Both the position numbers and the translations under genes were made by a program. The notes beneath the pieces are model-generated. The model was given only the letters and a program-made list of their open reading frames with translations, ran no database searches and was not told the origin of the DNA. A stretch of DNA of 64,000 nt, from the NCBI GenBank assembly GCA_963514095.1, contig OY741279.1:3647040-3711039 (forward strand), read 5' to 3'. Shown piece after piece: positions 37,491-46,795 of the stretch; the stretch's first letter is position 1, and each line of letters begins with the position of its first letter. The DNA is from Eutrigla gurnardus (lineage: Eukaryota; Chordata; Actinopteri; Perciformes; Triglidae).

Positions 37491-39690
37491 GTTCGGTCCT
37501 CGTCTGAGTAAAGTAGTAGCTGTTCAGCAGGTCTACCTTAAGAACAACAGTGCTGTGATCAAAATGTCTTTTCTCTTACTGACTTCCCTTACGACTCTTT
37601 TTTAAGGCAACAAAATGGCTCAACCAAATAAACACACACTTTTTGCAGGAAAAAAAAGAAAGTTATAGTACGAATAACATTTATATTGTTACTCATTTTA
37701 AATAAATATTGAATATCTCTGAAACAATCATAATTACTTAACAATTAATTCTTTATAATACAGTTAAATCTTGTTCAAATGTACATATCCAATTCGATAC
37801 TGAAGGTATTTAAGGCGCTTCATCAGAGAATCGTCAGTCTTTTTTTATGGGAAATTTGTTAAAAGGTTTAATAAACATCTCGGTTCCAAAAACTGTTTAT
37901 CCCTCCTTAGTTTAATATTTTATTTGTTCACAGTTTCACCACTTTGGTAAAAATATGTTTTAATTGTACGTCTGAACGGCCAAGCACCACAACAACAACT
38001 TTCATCGTTTATTAGAATCATTTGTCTTCATCATAATGTACTTTTCATTTTGGATTCAAATTAAAGTCAGAGAGCAGAAACTCTGTCTGACGGTCAGTTA
38101 GTAATAATATTTATCATCGTTTCCATCCAGGCGGCCGGTTCAGTGGTGCGAGGGAGATTCCTGAGCACCAGGTGTGATATTACATCATTTAAAAACTCTC
38201 CATTCAGCCAAATGAATAATGTCCCACTGTTGAATCATATTCCGTGTCAGTAAATAATGATATCACAACAGTGGTATCAATAAATGCAGACACTAATAAT
38301 GAATATTACAAACACATTCTGCCAGTAGAAGCAGTTTGGTGTATAAATATGTATGAATACAGAAGGCAGGTGTTTGCTGACGGTATCAGGAAACAGACAA
38401 AAGCTCTAATAACCATGGGCCTATTTTAGTATATTTTAGTATTTTAGTACCTGCATCATTCACCGTTCACCTGCGTCCCAATAAAATTCCTTTAAAGACG
38501 TCCTCTTGCCTGTGTGCTGCATTTGGGTTCCCAGTCTGTGTCGTAAACCTCATAACTAGATGCTGATCAGCCTTGATGGTGAGGTTTTAAAGGTCCCGAT
38601 AAGTTCGTTCAAATCAAGCATCAAGTTATGTGTCAAAATATGTGCAAAATCATAGTTTTGCTTACAATTGTGTAAAGACTTCCCATGACTTCCATATCTC
38701 AGTGATTCCTCAAGGTCGACGAAGGGCAAGATTGATCCTTCATTATTCATTAATTCTTAAGGTAGACCTGAAGAATTGTTAATCAGTTAAATTCTAGATT
38801 GAATTATATTATATAATATATATTCTTACATTTTGCATGGAACTACTTCTAGCGACTCATTGGCCAATCAGCACGCATGTTACCGAAATCTGCACAAATG
38901 GAATAAAATGTAGTTGAAATATATACAAAAATTAACTTAAATATGATCAATTTCTACAATGCTTTAGTTATGTCGATGTTTTCTTGCCTGTAGAATCAAT
39001 TATACTATTTTATTTACAAGTACATCCATTTTCATTTACTAAAACAATCATTTTAATTTTACCAAAAAAGAAGGGAAATACTTGATATCAACAGTTGTAC
39101 CTCTTTTTTGGAACTGGGCAAGATGCATTCAGGCGTTATTTTGTTGTAAGTAAGAATTCCACTTTCCACAGTTCAAGATTTGTTTGTCATTTAACTTTTA
39201 ATCTAGAGGACCGCACACGTGTTTGTCCTGCGTTTCCCTTGTGGACAGTATTTTGTTTTTGGAACGCTGATATGAGCTGGCTGTAGTTTTATCATCTATC
39301 AACATCTCGGACGTGAACCTTTTTGTTTTCTGAGCAGCTACTCCTCTTTCTGCCACAAGTACTTGGACTTAGAGGGTAGATGGATAACTCTGATTGTCTC
39401 TTTTCGAGTACTTTGTTTCCCTTTTCTCCACTCGTGATAGGAGAAATATCTCCGGCCCTCGGGAGGCCTCTGTTTTTGTCCCTTTCCTTTTGTCTCCCGA
39501 CCATAAACTCAAGTTGTATTGTTCTGTTCTGTGTGAGATGACGGAGACGGCGTCCCACAACTCGAGACGAGATGATGACCACATGCTGTTGCATTTTGAA
39601 GGAGGACAGAAATGGTTTTTTTTGCTCTGCAATTTCAGCAACTTCATCCTGTCAGCTGGCGTGACAGCTGCTCTCACCTGAAAGCAGTGC
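37491..39690. other. AT-rich unique DNA, no gene seen
   Basis: No exon, RNA gene or transposon end recognised. Overlapping frames on both strands at about 39290-39680 lack any family motif. Confidence 0.5.
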
Positions 39691-39836
39691 CTCAGGTATG
39701 TGCTCAGGTATTCCTCAGGTATGTGTTTAGGTATTCCTCAGGTATGTGCTCAGGTATTCCTCAGGTATGTGTTTAGGTATTCCTCAGGTATGTGTTTAGG
39801 TATTCCTCAGGTATGTGCTCAGGTATTCCTCAGGTA
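39691..39836. repeat. 23-bp minisatellite, about 6.4 units
   Basis: Head-to-tail units alternate CTCAGGTATGTGCTCAGG and CTCAGGTATGTGTTTAGG types, each followed by TATTC. Each unit contains CAGGTATGT, a good match to the 5' splice-site consensus. The period is not a multiple of three, so the open frame across it is not informative. Confidence 0.92.
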
Positions 39837-39908
39837 TGCCACTCAAGGCAGCGATGGAGGTTGTGGGAAGGAGGTGTGGGATGTAAACCGTTAATCCCGT
39901 GGCTGATC

Positions 39909-41332
39909 CAAATCAAATCAAATCAAATTTTATTTATATAGCACATATACAAATGGCTGAGCCGCAACCAAAGTGCTTCACAGAAAGTGCTTGTGCTTAA
40001 GTGCTAAATGCAAAAAGACGTAAAAAAAAAAAAGGGACATTTTTTCAGGCATTTTAAAAAGACAAAAAAGAAAAAGAAAGAAAAGAAAAGGGTTAAAAGA
40101 CAACGTCTGAGTTAGACAATATGAAAAGACACTAATCGAAGGCAAGGGAGAAAAGGTGGGGCTTTAACTGGGATTTAAAAATATTTAAAGACTGGGCCGC
40201 CCGGATGTGTAGGGGGAGGGAGTTCCAGAGTCTGGGGGCTGCCACTGCGAAGGCTCTGTCCCCCCTGGTTTTTAGCCTGGACCTGGGCACTTCCAACAAC
40301 AGTTGGTCGGCTGACTGGAGTGCTCTAGATGGGATGTGGTGGTGGAGAATATCAGACAGGTAGGTGGGGGACAGACCATGGAGGGATTTGTAAACAGTCA
40401 GGAGAAGTTTGAAATCAATGCGGTAGCGGATGGGGAGCCAGTGGAGTGAAGCAAGGACCGGGGTGATGTGATCTCGCTTCTTTGTACAGGTGAGGAGTCG
40501 GGCGGCTGAATTTTGAACTAACTGCAGGCGGTGGAGTTGTGATTGGTTGATGCCGGTGTATAGGGCGTTGCAGTAGTCCAGTTGTGAAGTTATGAAAGCA
40601 TGGATGACTCTCTCCAGATCACTCTGGGGCAGGTAGGCTTTGGCCTTGGCAATAGTTCTCAGGTGGAAAAAGCTTTTTCGAACAACTGCGCTGACCTACT
40701 GCTCAAACTTGAAGGCACTGTCAAAAATCACGCCCAGATTTCTGACAGAAGGCCTGATGGTAGAGGCGAGAGGGCCCAGGGCATCGGTGGAGAAGGCTGG
40801 AGAAGGCTGGAGAGGTTTTTCCAAAAACATTGGTCTCGGTCTTGCTCTCATTGAGGTTGAGGAAGTTTGCACCCATCCATGCTTTGATGTCAGCCAGACA
40901 GTCAAGCAGTGGATGGAGTGCAGCCTGCCCATCAACCCTGAGGGGGAGATACAGCTGGACATCATCTGCATAACAGTGGAAGGAGATGTTGTGGTTAATT
41001 AGGATTTCCCCTAGGGGTAGAACGTACAACAGAAAGAGAATGGGGCCTAGTATGGAGCCTTGAGGGACCCCGCAGGTGAGGGGGGCAGCAGACGAGATGG
41101 AACCACCAAGCTGTAGCCTACAGAGAAGCTCCTGTCGGCCAGGTAGGACTGGAAGAACTTCAAGGCTGTGCCTTTGATGCCTACGTGATGCTCTAGCCGA
41201 GACAGCAGGATCCTATGATCCACCGTGTCAAAGGCTGCTGTAAGGTCTAAAAGCACCGGGATCACAGGGCTACCTGATCCAGCCTGTTGGGGACTCCTGA
41301 GAAACTTAACTGTTGCAACTTGAAGCTCATCC
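39909..41332 (-). pseudogene. 5'-truncated, frame-shifted CR1/L2-like LINE
   Basis: On the minus strand three frames add up to the C-terminal half of a reverse transcriptase. The first has LLDLTAAFDTVDHRILLSRL (catalytic Asp region, about 41240). After a shift near 41090 comes GVPQGSILGPILFLLY (about 41050), then YADDVQLYLPL (catalytic YADD, about 40960). Later frames hold LGVIFDSAFKFE (about 40715) and a conserved C-terminal tail near 40150-40260. The 3' end is a tandem AAATTTGATTTG-type tail at 39909-39930. No endonuclease or ORF1 is present. The copy is dead, with at least two frameshifts. Placement in the CR1/L2 (jockey-like) group is from motif style; the exact family is not determined. 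Confidence 0.85.
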
Positions 41333-41360
41333 ATATTCCATGTGATATGTGATGAATATA

Positions 41361-41473
41361 TACACCGTTTCCCATGAAGTTGGAATATTTTTGTTCCTCT
41401 GGTTATTCCTATTTAAATGCATCAGTCATCACTTTTCACCAATGATGATTCCAACTTCATGGGCAACCCTGTA
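41361..41473. mobile_element. MITE, family M (intact copy)
   Basis: A 113-bp element with inverted ends TACACCGTTTCCCATGAAGT and ACTTCATGGGCAACCCTGTA, bounded by TA. The core CCTATTTAAATGCATCAGT is shared with 25423-25593. No coding capacity. A Tc1/mariner-type relationship is possible because of the TA boundaries. Confidence 0.75.
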
Positions 41474-42331
41474 TATCTATCTTTACTTCTTAAACCCGCA
41501 CTGTGTTTGTTGCTCTTGTTGCTGTCGATTTTGTATTTTAAAAACAATAATCTTAATTTTGAAAGGTATGACCACACTCACTACACACTCATTCTGTGGT
41601 AGTTACACCATCAGACCTTTATCCTACCGTCATCATAGGCCTACGAGCCTGAATACACAGAACAAACTGTGTAGGTTGATAGTGTGTCAGAAATGAGGAA
41701 CCATGGCAACCCTTTATCCATCAGTTGTATGTTGTATCTATAAAAACTGCATAGGCTGATGCTCGCGGTGGGAGGAGAGCCATATGACGGTTGGAGAAAT
41801 AATAACAAGAACTTGAATTTGCTTCCGCCGTCAGCTGGGTGGAGCAGACCGTCATCATCCAGCAGGGTTTCACTATCCCAGTCTGTTTGTGTGTGAAGGC
41901 TTTCTTCTTCAGTTCATCAGAAAAACCTCAGATATCCACGTCGAGGTCAGCTGTCGGCTTTCTGGAGTTTAGCACACAGTCGTCACAGGGCACGGTTGGT
42001 GTTGCTTAGCCACTAAGTGATAAACAGCAACAGATGTAAAGTGCAATTTTAATATCTTAATAGGAAACTGCTGTGTTAGAAAAGACGAGAAAAAACTGCA
42101 AAGATCGTTTCTTATCAACGGGGTCTAAATGTTGAAACGTTACCCTGGATAACACTTTTGAAGAGATGTACACATGAAAAAAAGATTGTTGCCATGGTGA
42201 ATCTAAGCTTGATCAACAACGTGTTGACCTGGACCACTGCTGACTCACACACCTAATGTCATCATTTCATTAAAACATGTTTGTACTTCTAAATGGTTCT
42301 TAAACATTTATATGGTTCTTAGGTAACGAGA
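41474..42331. other. Unique DNA, no gene seen
   Basis: No exon, RNA gene or repeat recognised beyond short homopolymers. Confidence 0.5.
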
Positions 42332-42450
42332 TACCGTAAATCCTCTAATATAGGCCTGTATTCTATTACCAGCCGGGTCTCTAACATTGGCCGGTCTCGC
42401 TGTCGGCGGAGGTAAATAAGACCTGGGCCTATATTAGAGGATTTAGGGTA
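42332..42450. mobile_element. 119-bp MITE with near-perfect TIRs
   Basis: The left end TACCGTAAATCCTCTAATAT and the right end, read in reverse TACCCTAAATCCTCTAATAT, are inverted copies of about 26 bp with two differences. TA bounds both ends. No coding capacity, superfamily not assigned. The short interior (about 65 bp) is GC-richer. Confidence 0.78.
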
Positions 42451-42497
42451 TTACACGTTTAAGTTGAAAGTTGCAGCATGTCCAGTCGGAGACTATA

Positions 42498-42498
<1 letters not shown>

Positions 42499-42550
<52 letters not shown>
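42499..42550. repeat. (ATT)n microsatellite
   Basis: About 17 perfect trinucleotide units. Confidence 0.96.
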
Positions 42551-42551
<1 letters not shown>

Positions 42552-42650
42552 GTATCAGCCCTAACAGTTTCCACTAACGTTCAAATGAACTGCGATCAAT
42601 CAAATTGGGGCATTGATGGAGAAAGCCTGTAGATGTCACTGCGATGTACA

Positions 42651-42664
42651 GAAGAAGAAGAAGA
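42651..42664. repeat. (GAA)n at LINE 3' junction
   Basis: Four to five GAA units lie directly next to the poly(A) end of the LINE (T run at 42665-42675 on plus). They mirror the longer (GAA)n at the other end and are the downstream half of the microsatellite target, or the target duplication. Confidence 0.85.
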
Positions 42665-42848
42665 TTTTTTTTTTTGATTTTTACAATCACACTTTATTTA
42701 CAAATTAGCTAGTCATTTTACACAACTGCAGATGTATCTATTCATACAACAAACCCCATAAAACACACACTCATACATAAATACATACTTACATCCCAAC
42801 AACCCCAAATCAGTCAATGAATAAATAAATAAATAAATAGATACTCCG

Positions 42849-45800
42849 TCAGTTTAAAATATTAGTGAAATGCAGCTCATTGTTTAAAATAGCACACAGG
42901 ATGTTGTTGTGGCACCAAATGTCGGCAAAGCTTCCCAGGTCTCCCATCATCCTATAAAACGAGAATTCGAGGCGGATCCTGCAGCGGACGTTGCAGCGCC
43001 ACACTGCGGATGCCTCCACACCAGCCTGGCCTTCCATTTTATTTCTCCTCGAGATGTAGATTGCCATCTTTGCCTCTCCCACGATAAAATTCAGGAGCTG
43101 CCACATGGCCTTCTTTTCTTTTTTGTACCCCGCCCCATAAATGAACATTGTGACTGTAAAAGTTTGGTTGAAGAGTTTAAAAACACGTGTCAATAGATTA
43201 AAAAACGCTGAGAGCCTCCCACACTCGCTAAAAATGTGGAAGGTTGTCTCCCTTATTTCACAGAAAGGGCACGGGTTGGACACAGCAGGATTAAAAACAG
43301 ATATAAAAGCATTGGATGCAATGGCACCATGGAGGACCCTCCACTGTAAGTCCCCTGTCCTTTTTTTCAGGGGAGGCTTGTACAGCACTCTCCACTGCGG
43401 AGCAGCCTCCCCCAACCTGTCTGTCCATGCACAGGGTGCTCTGCCCCCCAGAGTTTTCTTGTTTAGCGCCTGCACACAGGCTCTGTAGAGAGTCTTTCTG
43501 TTTACTGTGTGCAGGCTGAATGCTGTCCCTCTCACCAAAGGACCTTCCTGTTCAGTCTGTGGGGTGAGCCGGATTCCAGGGGGGCGGTCTGTAGGGTCCG
43601 GCTCCTCCCCTCTGCCGAATTCCCTAAGGAGCCTTTTTTCCGATGAGGTCAATTTGTCCCTCCAGAGCTGCAGCAGCCTCTGGGCCATCCTGCGGGACTG
43701 GAGGCCCAACACACGTCCCACGCCCTCTGAGTCCATGAGGCCCGGCCCTGCAGCGAGGACCAAGCTCCGCAGGTCAACTGTCCTGGCCCGGAGCAGCGCC
43801 GCCATCAGCCCAGGTGTAGCTCCACTGGAGATGTCTAGCCTGGCTCTGTGAATCAGGGGTTCATTTAACAGCCAAAACAGAGAGTTGGAGCTTTCTTTTT
43901 CCCTGCTGCTATCAAAGAAAGCCCACACCTTAAAAATACTCTGATAAAAAGGAGGAACCCCATTAAAATTTAGAAATTTAAAATCGGTAAAAAACAGAGC
44001 AGCATCCAGTCCCAGATTACTCACCCTTCTGAAGATGCAGCTGGCCACACCCCTCCACACTAGGTCTGCTGGGCCAGCCATGTACCTTTGAAGGAACAGC
44101 AGCCTAAACGCTGCCGTCCTGCTGGCTAGGTGGATGAGGCCCTGCCCCCCCTCCTCTCTCGGTAAAAACAACACCCCCTGTGGCACCCAGTGTAAGCCGT
44201 CCCAAAAGAAATTTACAATTTTCTCCTGTATCTTTGCTAAAAACCCACTGGGCGGGTCCAGGCAGGACAGGCGGTGCCACAGGAGTGATGCACACAAGTT
44301 GTTTAAAACCAGGACTCTCCCCCTATAAGACATCTGTGGCAGCAGCCACTTCCATTTCTTCATTTTTTCGCTAATTTTTTCTTGTACTCCCTCCCAATTT
44401 CTTTGCTCCATGGCCTTACCTCCAAGGGAGACACCGAGGTATTTTAACCCCTCCCTCTTCCAGGCCAGGTTCTGGGGGAGTGTTGGGAGGCCATCTGACC
44501 ACTTCCCAACTGCGAGTGCCTCGCTTTTACCCCAGTTTATTTTTGCAGCAGACAAAGTCTTGTTCTTTTCAGTTAACTCAATTAACGTATCGATGTCTCT
44601 TTGATTTTTAACTGCTACAATCAAGTCATCTGCGTATACAGATAAAACCATGTTGCTGCTAAAACCCGGTAAAAACAGTCCTTCAACACGGTCGCGTATC
44701 CTTGAGAGGAGGGGTTCGAGGGAGAGTGCATAGAGCATCCCGGACAGGGCACAGCCCTGTCGGACACCTCTATGCACCCTGAAGGGAGCACACAGACTGC
44801 CGTTAAACTTCAGTAAACTCTCAATGTCTTTATACAGCACACGGATCATGGCAATGAAACCAGGGCTGAACCCAAACCTCTCCATCACCCTCCAGAGGAA
44901 GTTGTGTTCAACCCGGTCAAAAGCCTTCTCCTGGTCTAACGAAATGAGACCAGTATCACAGTCCAATGAGCTGGAGAGCTCCAAAACATCCCTAATTAGG
45001 TAGATGTTATCTACCATAGACCTGCCTGGCACGCAATAGGTCTGGTCCCGGTGGATAACCTGCTCCATGGCCCCTCTCAGTCTGGAGGCCAAAGCTTTGG
45101 ACAGAATCTTATAATCCACGCACAACAATGACACAGGGCGCCAATTTTTTATCTCCTGCAGGTTTCCCTTCTTGGGGAGAAGTGTCACCACCGCCCTGCG
45201 GCAGGAGAGGGGGAGGGAACCACAGGCCAGACTCTCGTTCAGTACTTTGAGCAGGTCAGCGCCCAGGATATCCCAATACTCTTTAAAGAACTCTACTGTG
45301 AGTCCGTCCATGCCTGGCGCTTTCCTACCCTGCATACCATGCAGGGCAGCTGCCAGTTCTTCCAGCTGGAGCACTCGGCTCAGCTGGGTGTTAGTGCCCT
45401 CTGACACTTGTGGCAGCCCTGCACAAAACTCTCCCTCCAACTCGGTGTTCTCCTTGTACTCTGATGAGTAGAGGGAGGAGTAAAACTGCACGGCCCTGTT
45501 CCTGATCTGGCCTGGTTCCCTTAGCTCCTGCCCTGTGTCAGAGAGAAGCGCGTGGATTATCTTCCTCTGTCCTCGTTTCTTCTCCAGACCAAAGAAGAAG
45601 CCAGAGGGAGCATCCATCTCAGTGATGTTTTGGACCCGGGACCGGACCAGCGCACCCTGTACCTTAGTGTCCAGCAGGTTGGCTAGCGCCATCTTTTTGG
45701 TGTTGAGGACTTCAATATGGCCTCGATTTCCTGTGGAATTACTAAGTGCTTCCAATTCCACAATCTCATTCTCCAGGTCTTTAACAGATCTACACATGTG

Positions 45801-46793
45801 CTGTGTGACATTGAGAGTGTACTGCTGACAGAGAAGCTTTATTTGTACTTTTCCATGGTCCCACCACTGCCTAAGACAATCAAACTCGTCTATCCTTTCT
45901 CTAAAACCACACCAGAAGTAGCTTAAAACCTCTTTAAAACCTTTATCTAAGATCAAAGCAGAGTTAAAATGCCAGTAAGCACTCCTTGGTACGACATTTT
46001 TAAAAAACACATCACATAACACCAAAGAGTGATCCGTAAAACCAACTGGCACTATCCTACAGTCTTTAACTACATTAAACTGATGCTTAAAACAATAAAA
46101 CCTGTCCAGCCTGGCTAGCGAGACCCCCCCCTCTCTCAGGTGGGACCAGGTGTACTGACGACAGTCTGCGTGCATCCTCCTCCACACATCCACCAAGCCA
46201 TGGGAGTAGACCAGCTGCTTCAAGGTGTGCTGGGAAACTGGATGTGGCTCTGCATGATTTCGATCTAAAAGATCAGCCTCCGTACAATTAAAATCCCCAC
46301 CCAGAAATAAAAACTCCTCCGAGCTGCAGCAGTTTAGTGCAGAATTCACTGTCGTTAAAAAGCTCTGTCTCTCATTCCCGTTATTTGGTGCATAAATATT
46401 GATAAAAACCAGGGTAAAGGTGTCAAATTTGGCTCTGACTAGTAGGCACCTCCCCCCGACCACCTCCTCCACTTCTAAGGAGGTAGGAGTGAACCTCCTA
46501 GAGAGGAGGATGCCTACACCACCACTCAGTGTGGTGTTGTGGCTCAACACCACCTGTCCCTCCCATTCTTTCTCCCAGTCCCCCTCATTGCCCTGGTCAC
46601 TATGAACCTCCTGTAAAAACAACACGTCAATGCGTTTACTCCTTGCTGTGTCCAACACAAGTGCCCTCTTTCTCATCTCCCTCGCTCCATTGACATTCAG
46701 CGTTCCTACTCTAAAACCATTCATTTTGAGGATAAAGGAGAAATAAAAAATACAAAAGGTAGTAATAAAAAGAAACATAGGTTGCATCATCAT
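42849..46793 (-). CDS. LINE ORF2: AP endonuclease and reverse transcriptase
   Basis: This protein nicks target DNA and copies the element RNA in place (target-primed reverse transcription). I start it at the first ATG, 46793, giving 1314 residues; the frame itself opens at a TTG two codons upstream. The N-terminal apurinic-like endonuclease spans about 25-265. It shows LNVNG (about 33-37), LQEVH with the metal-binding Glu (about 61-65), INIYAPNN, LGGDFN (about 164-169), ARLDRFY and the FTDHS catalytic Asp-His (about 252-256). The reverse transcriptase spans about 530-780, with NWRPVSLL, LDQEKAFDRVEHNF, GVRQGCALSGMLYALSLEPL and the catalytic YADD (about 720-723). Near the C-terminus a zinc-knuckle-like CPFC..H..C motif lies at about 1175-1191. 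There are no internal stops or frameshifts. Only TGA-AT-ATG separates ORF1 from ORF2, so termination-reinitiation is likely. Confidence 0.95.
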   Translation of the reverse strand: MMMQPMFLFITTFCIFYFSFILKMNGFRVGTLNVNGAREMRKRALVLDTARSKRIDVLFLQEVHSDQGNEGDWEKEWEGQVVLSHNTTLSGGVGILLSRRFTPTSLEVEEVVGGRCLLVRAKFDTFTLVFINIYAPNNGNERQSFLTTVNSALNCCSSEEFLFLGGDFNCTEADLLDRNHAEPHPVSQHTLKQLVYSHGLVDVWRRMHADCRQYTWSHLREGGVSLARLDRFYCFKHQFNVVKDCRIVPVGFTDHSLVLCDVFFKNVVPRSAYWHFNSALILDKGFKEVLSYFWCGFRERIDEFDCLRQWWDHGKVQIKLLCQQYTLNVTQHMCRSVKDLENEIVELEALSNSTGNRGHIEVLNTKKMALANLLDTKVQGALVRSRVQNITEMDAPSGFFFGLEKKRGQRKIIHALLSDTGQELREPGQIRNRAVQFYSSLYSSEYKENTELEGEFCAGLPQVSEGTNTQLSRVLQLEELAAALHGMQGRKAPGMDGLTVEFFKEYWDILGADLLKVLNESLACGSLPLSCRRAVVTLLPKKGNLQEIKNWRPVSLLCVDYKILSKALASRLRGAMEQVIHRDQTYCVPGRSMVDNIYLIRDVLELSSSLDCDTGLISLDQEKAFDRVEHNFLWRVMERFGFSPGFIAMIRVLYKDIESLLKFNGSLCAPFRVHRGVRQGCALSGMLYALSLEPLLSRIRDRVEGLFLPGFSSNMVLSVYADDLIVAVKNQRDIDTLIELTEKNKTLSAAKINWGKSEALAVGKWSDGLPTLPQNLAWKREGLKYLGVSLGGKAMEQRNWEGVQEKISEKMKKWKWLLPQMSYRGRVLVLNNLCASLLWHRLSCLDPPSGFLAKIQEKIVNFFWDGLHWVPQGVLFLPREEGGQGLIHLASRTAAFRLLFLQRYMAGPADLVWRGVASCIFRRVSNLGLDAALFFTDFKFLNFNGVPPFYQSIFKVWAFFDSSREKESSNSLFWLLNEPLIHRARLDISSGATPGLMAALLRARTVDLRSLVLAAGPGLMDSEGVGRVLGLQSRRMAQRLLQLWRDKLTSSEKRLLREFGRGEEPDPTDRPPGIRLTPQTEQEGPLVRGTAFSLHTVNRKTLYRACVQALNKKTLGGRAPCAWTDRLGEAAPQWRVLYKPPLKKRTGDLQWRVLHGAIASNAFISVFNPAVSNPCPFCEIRETTFHIFSECGRLSAFFNLLTRVFKLFNQTFTVTMFIYGAGYKKEKKAMWQLLNFIVGEAKMAIYISRRNKMEGQAGVEASAVWRCNVRCRIRLEFSFYRMMGDLGSFADIWCHNNILCAILNNELHFTNILN

Positions 46794-46795
46794 AT

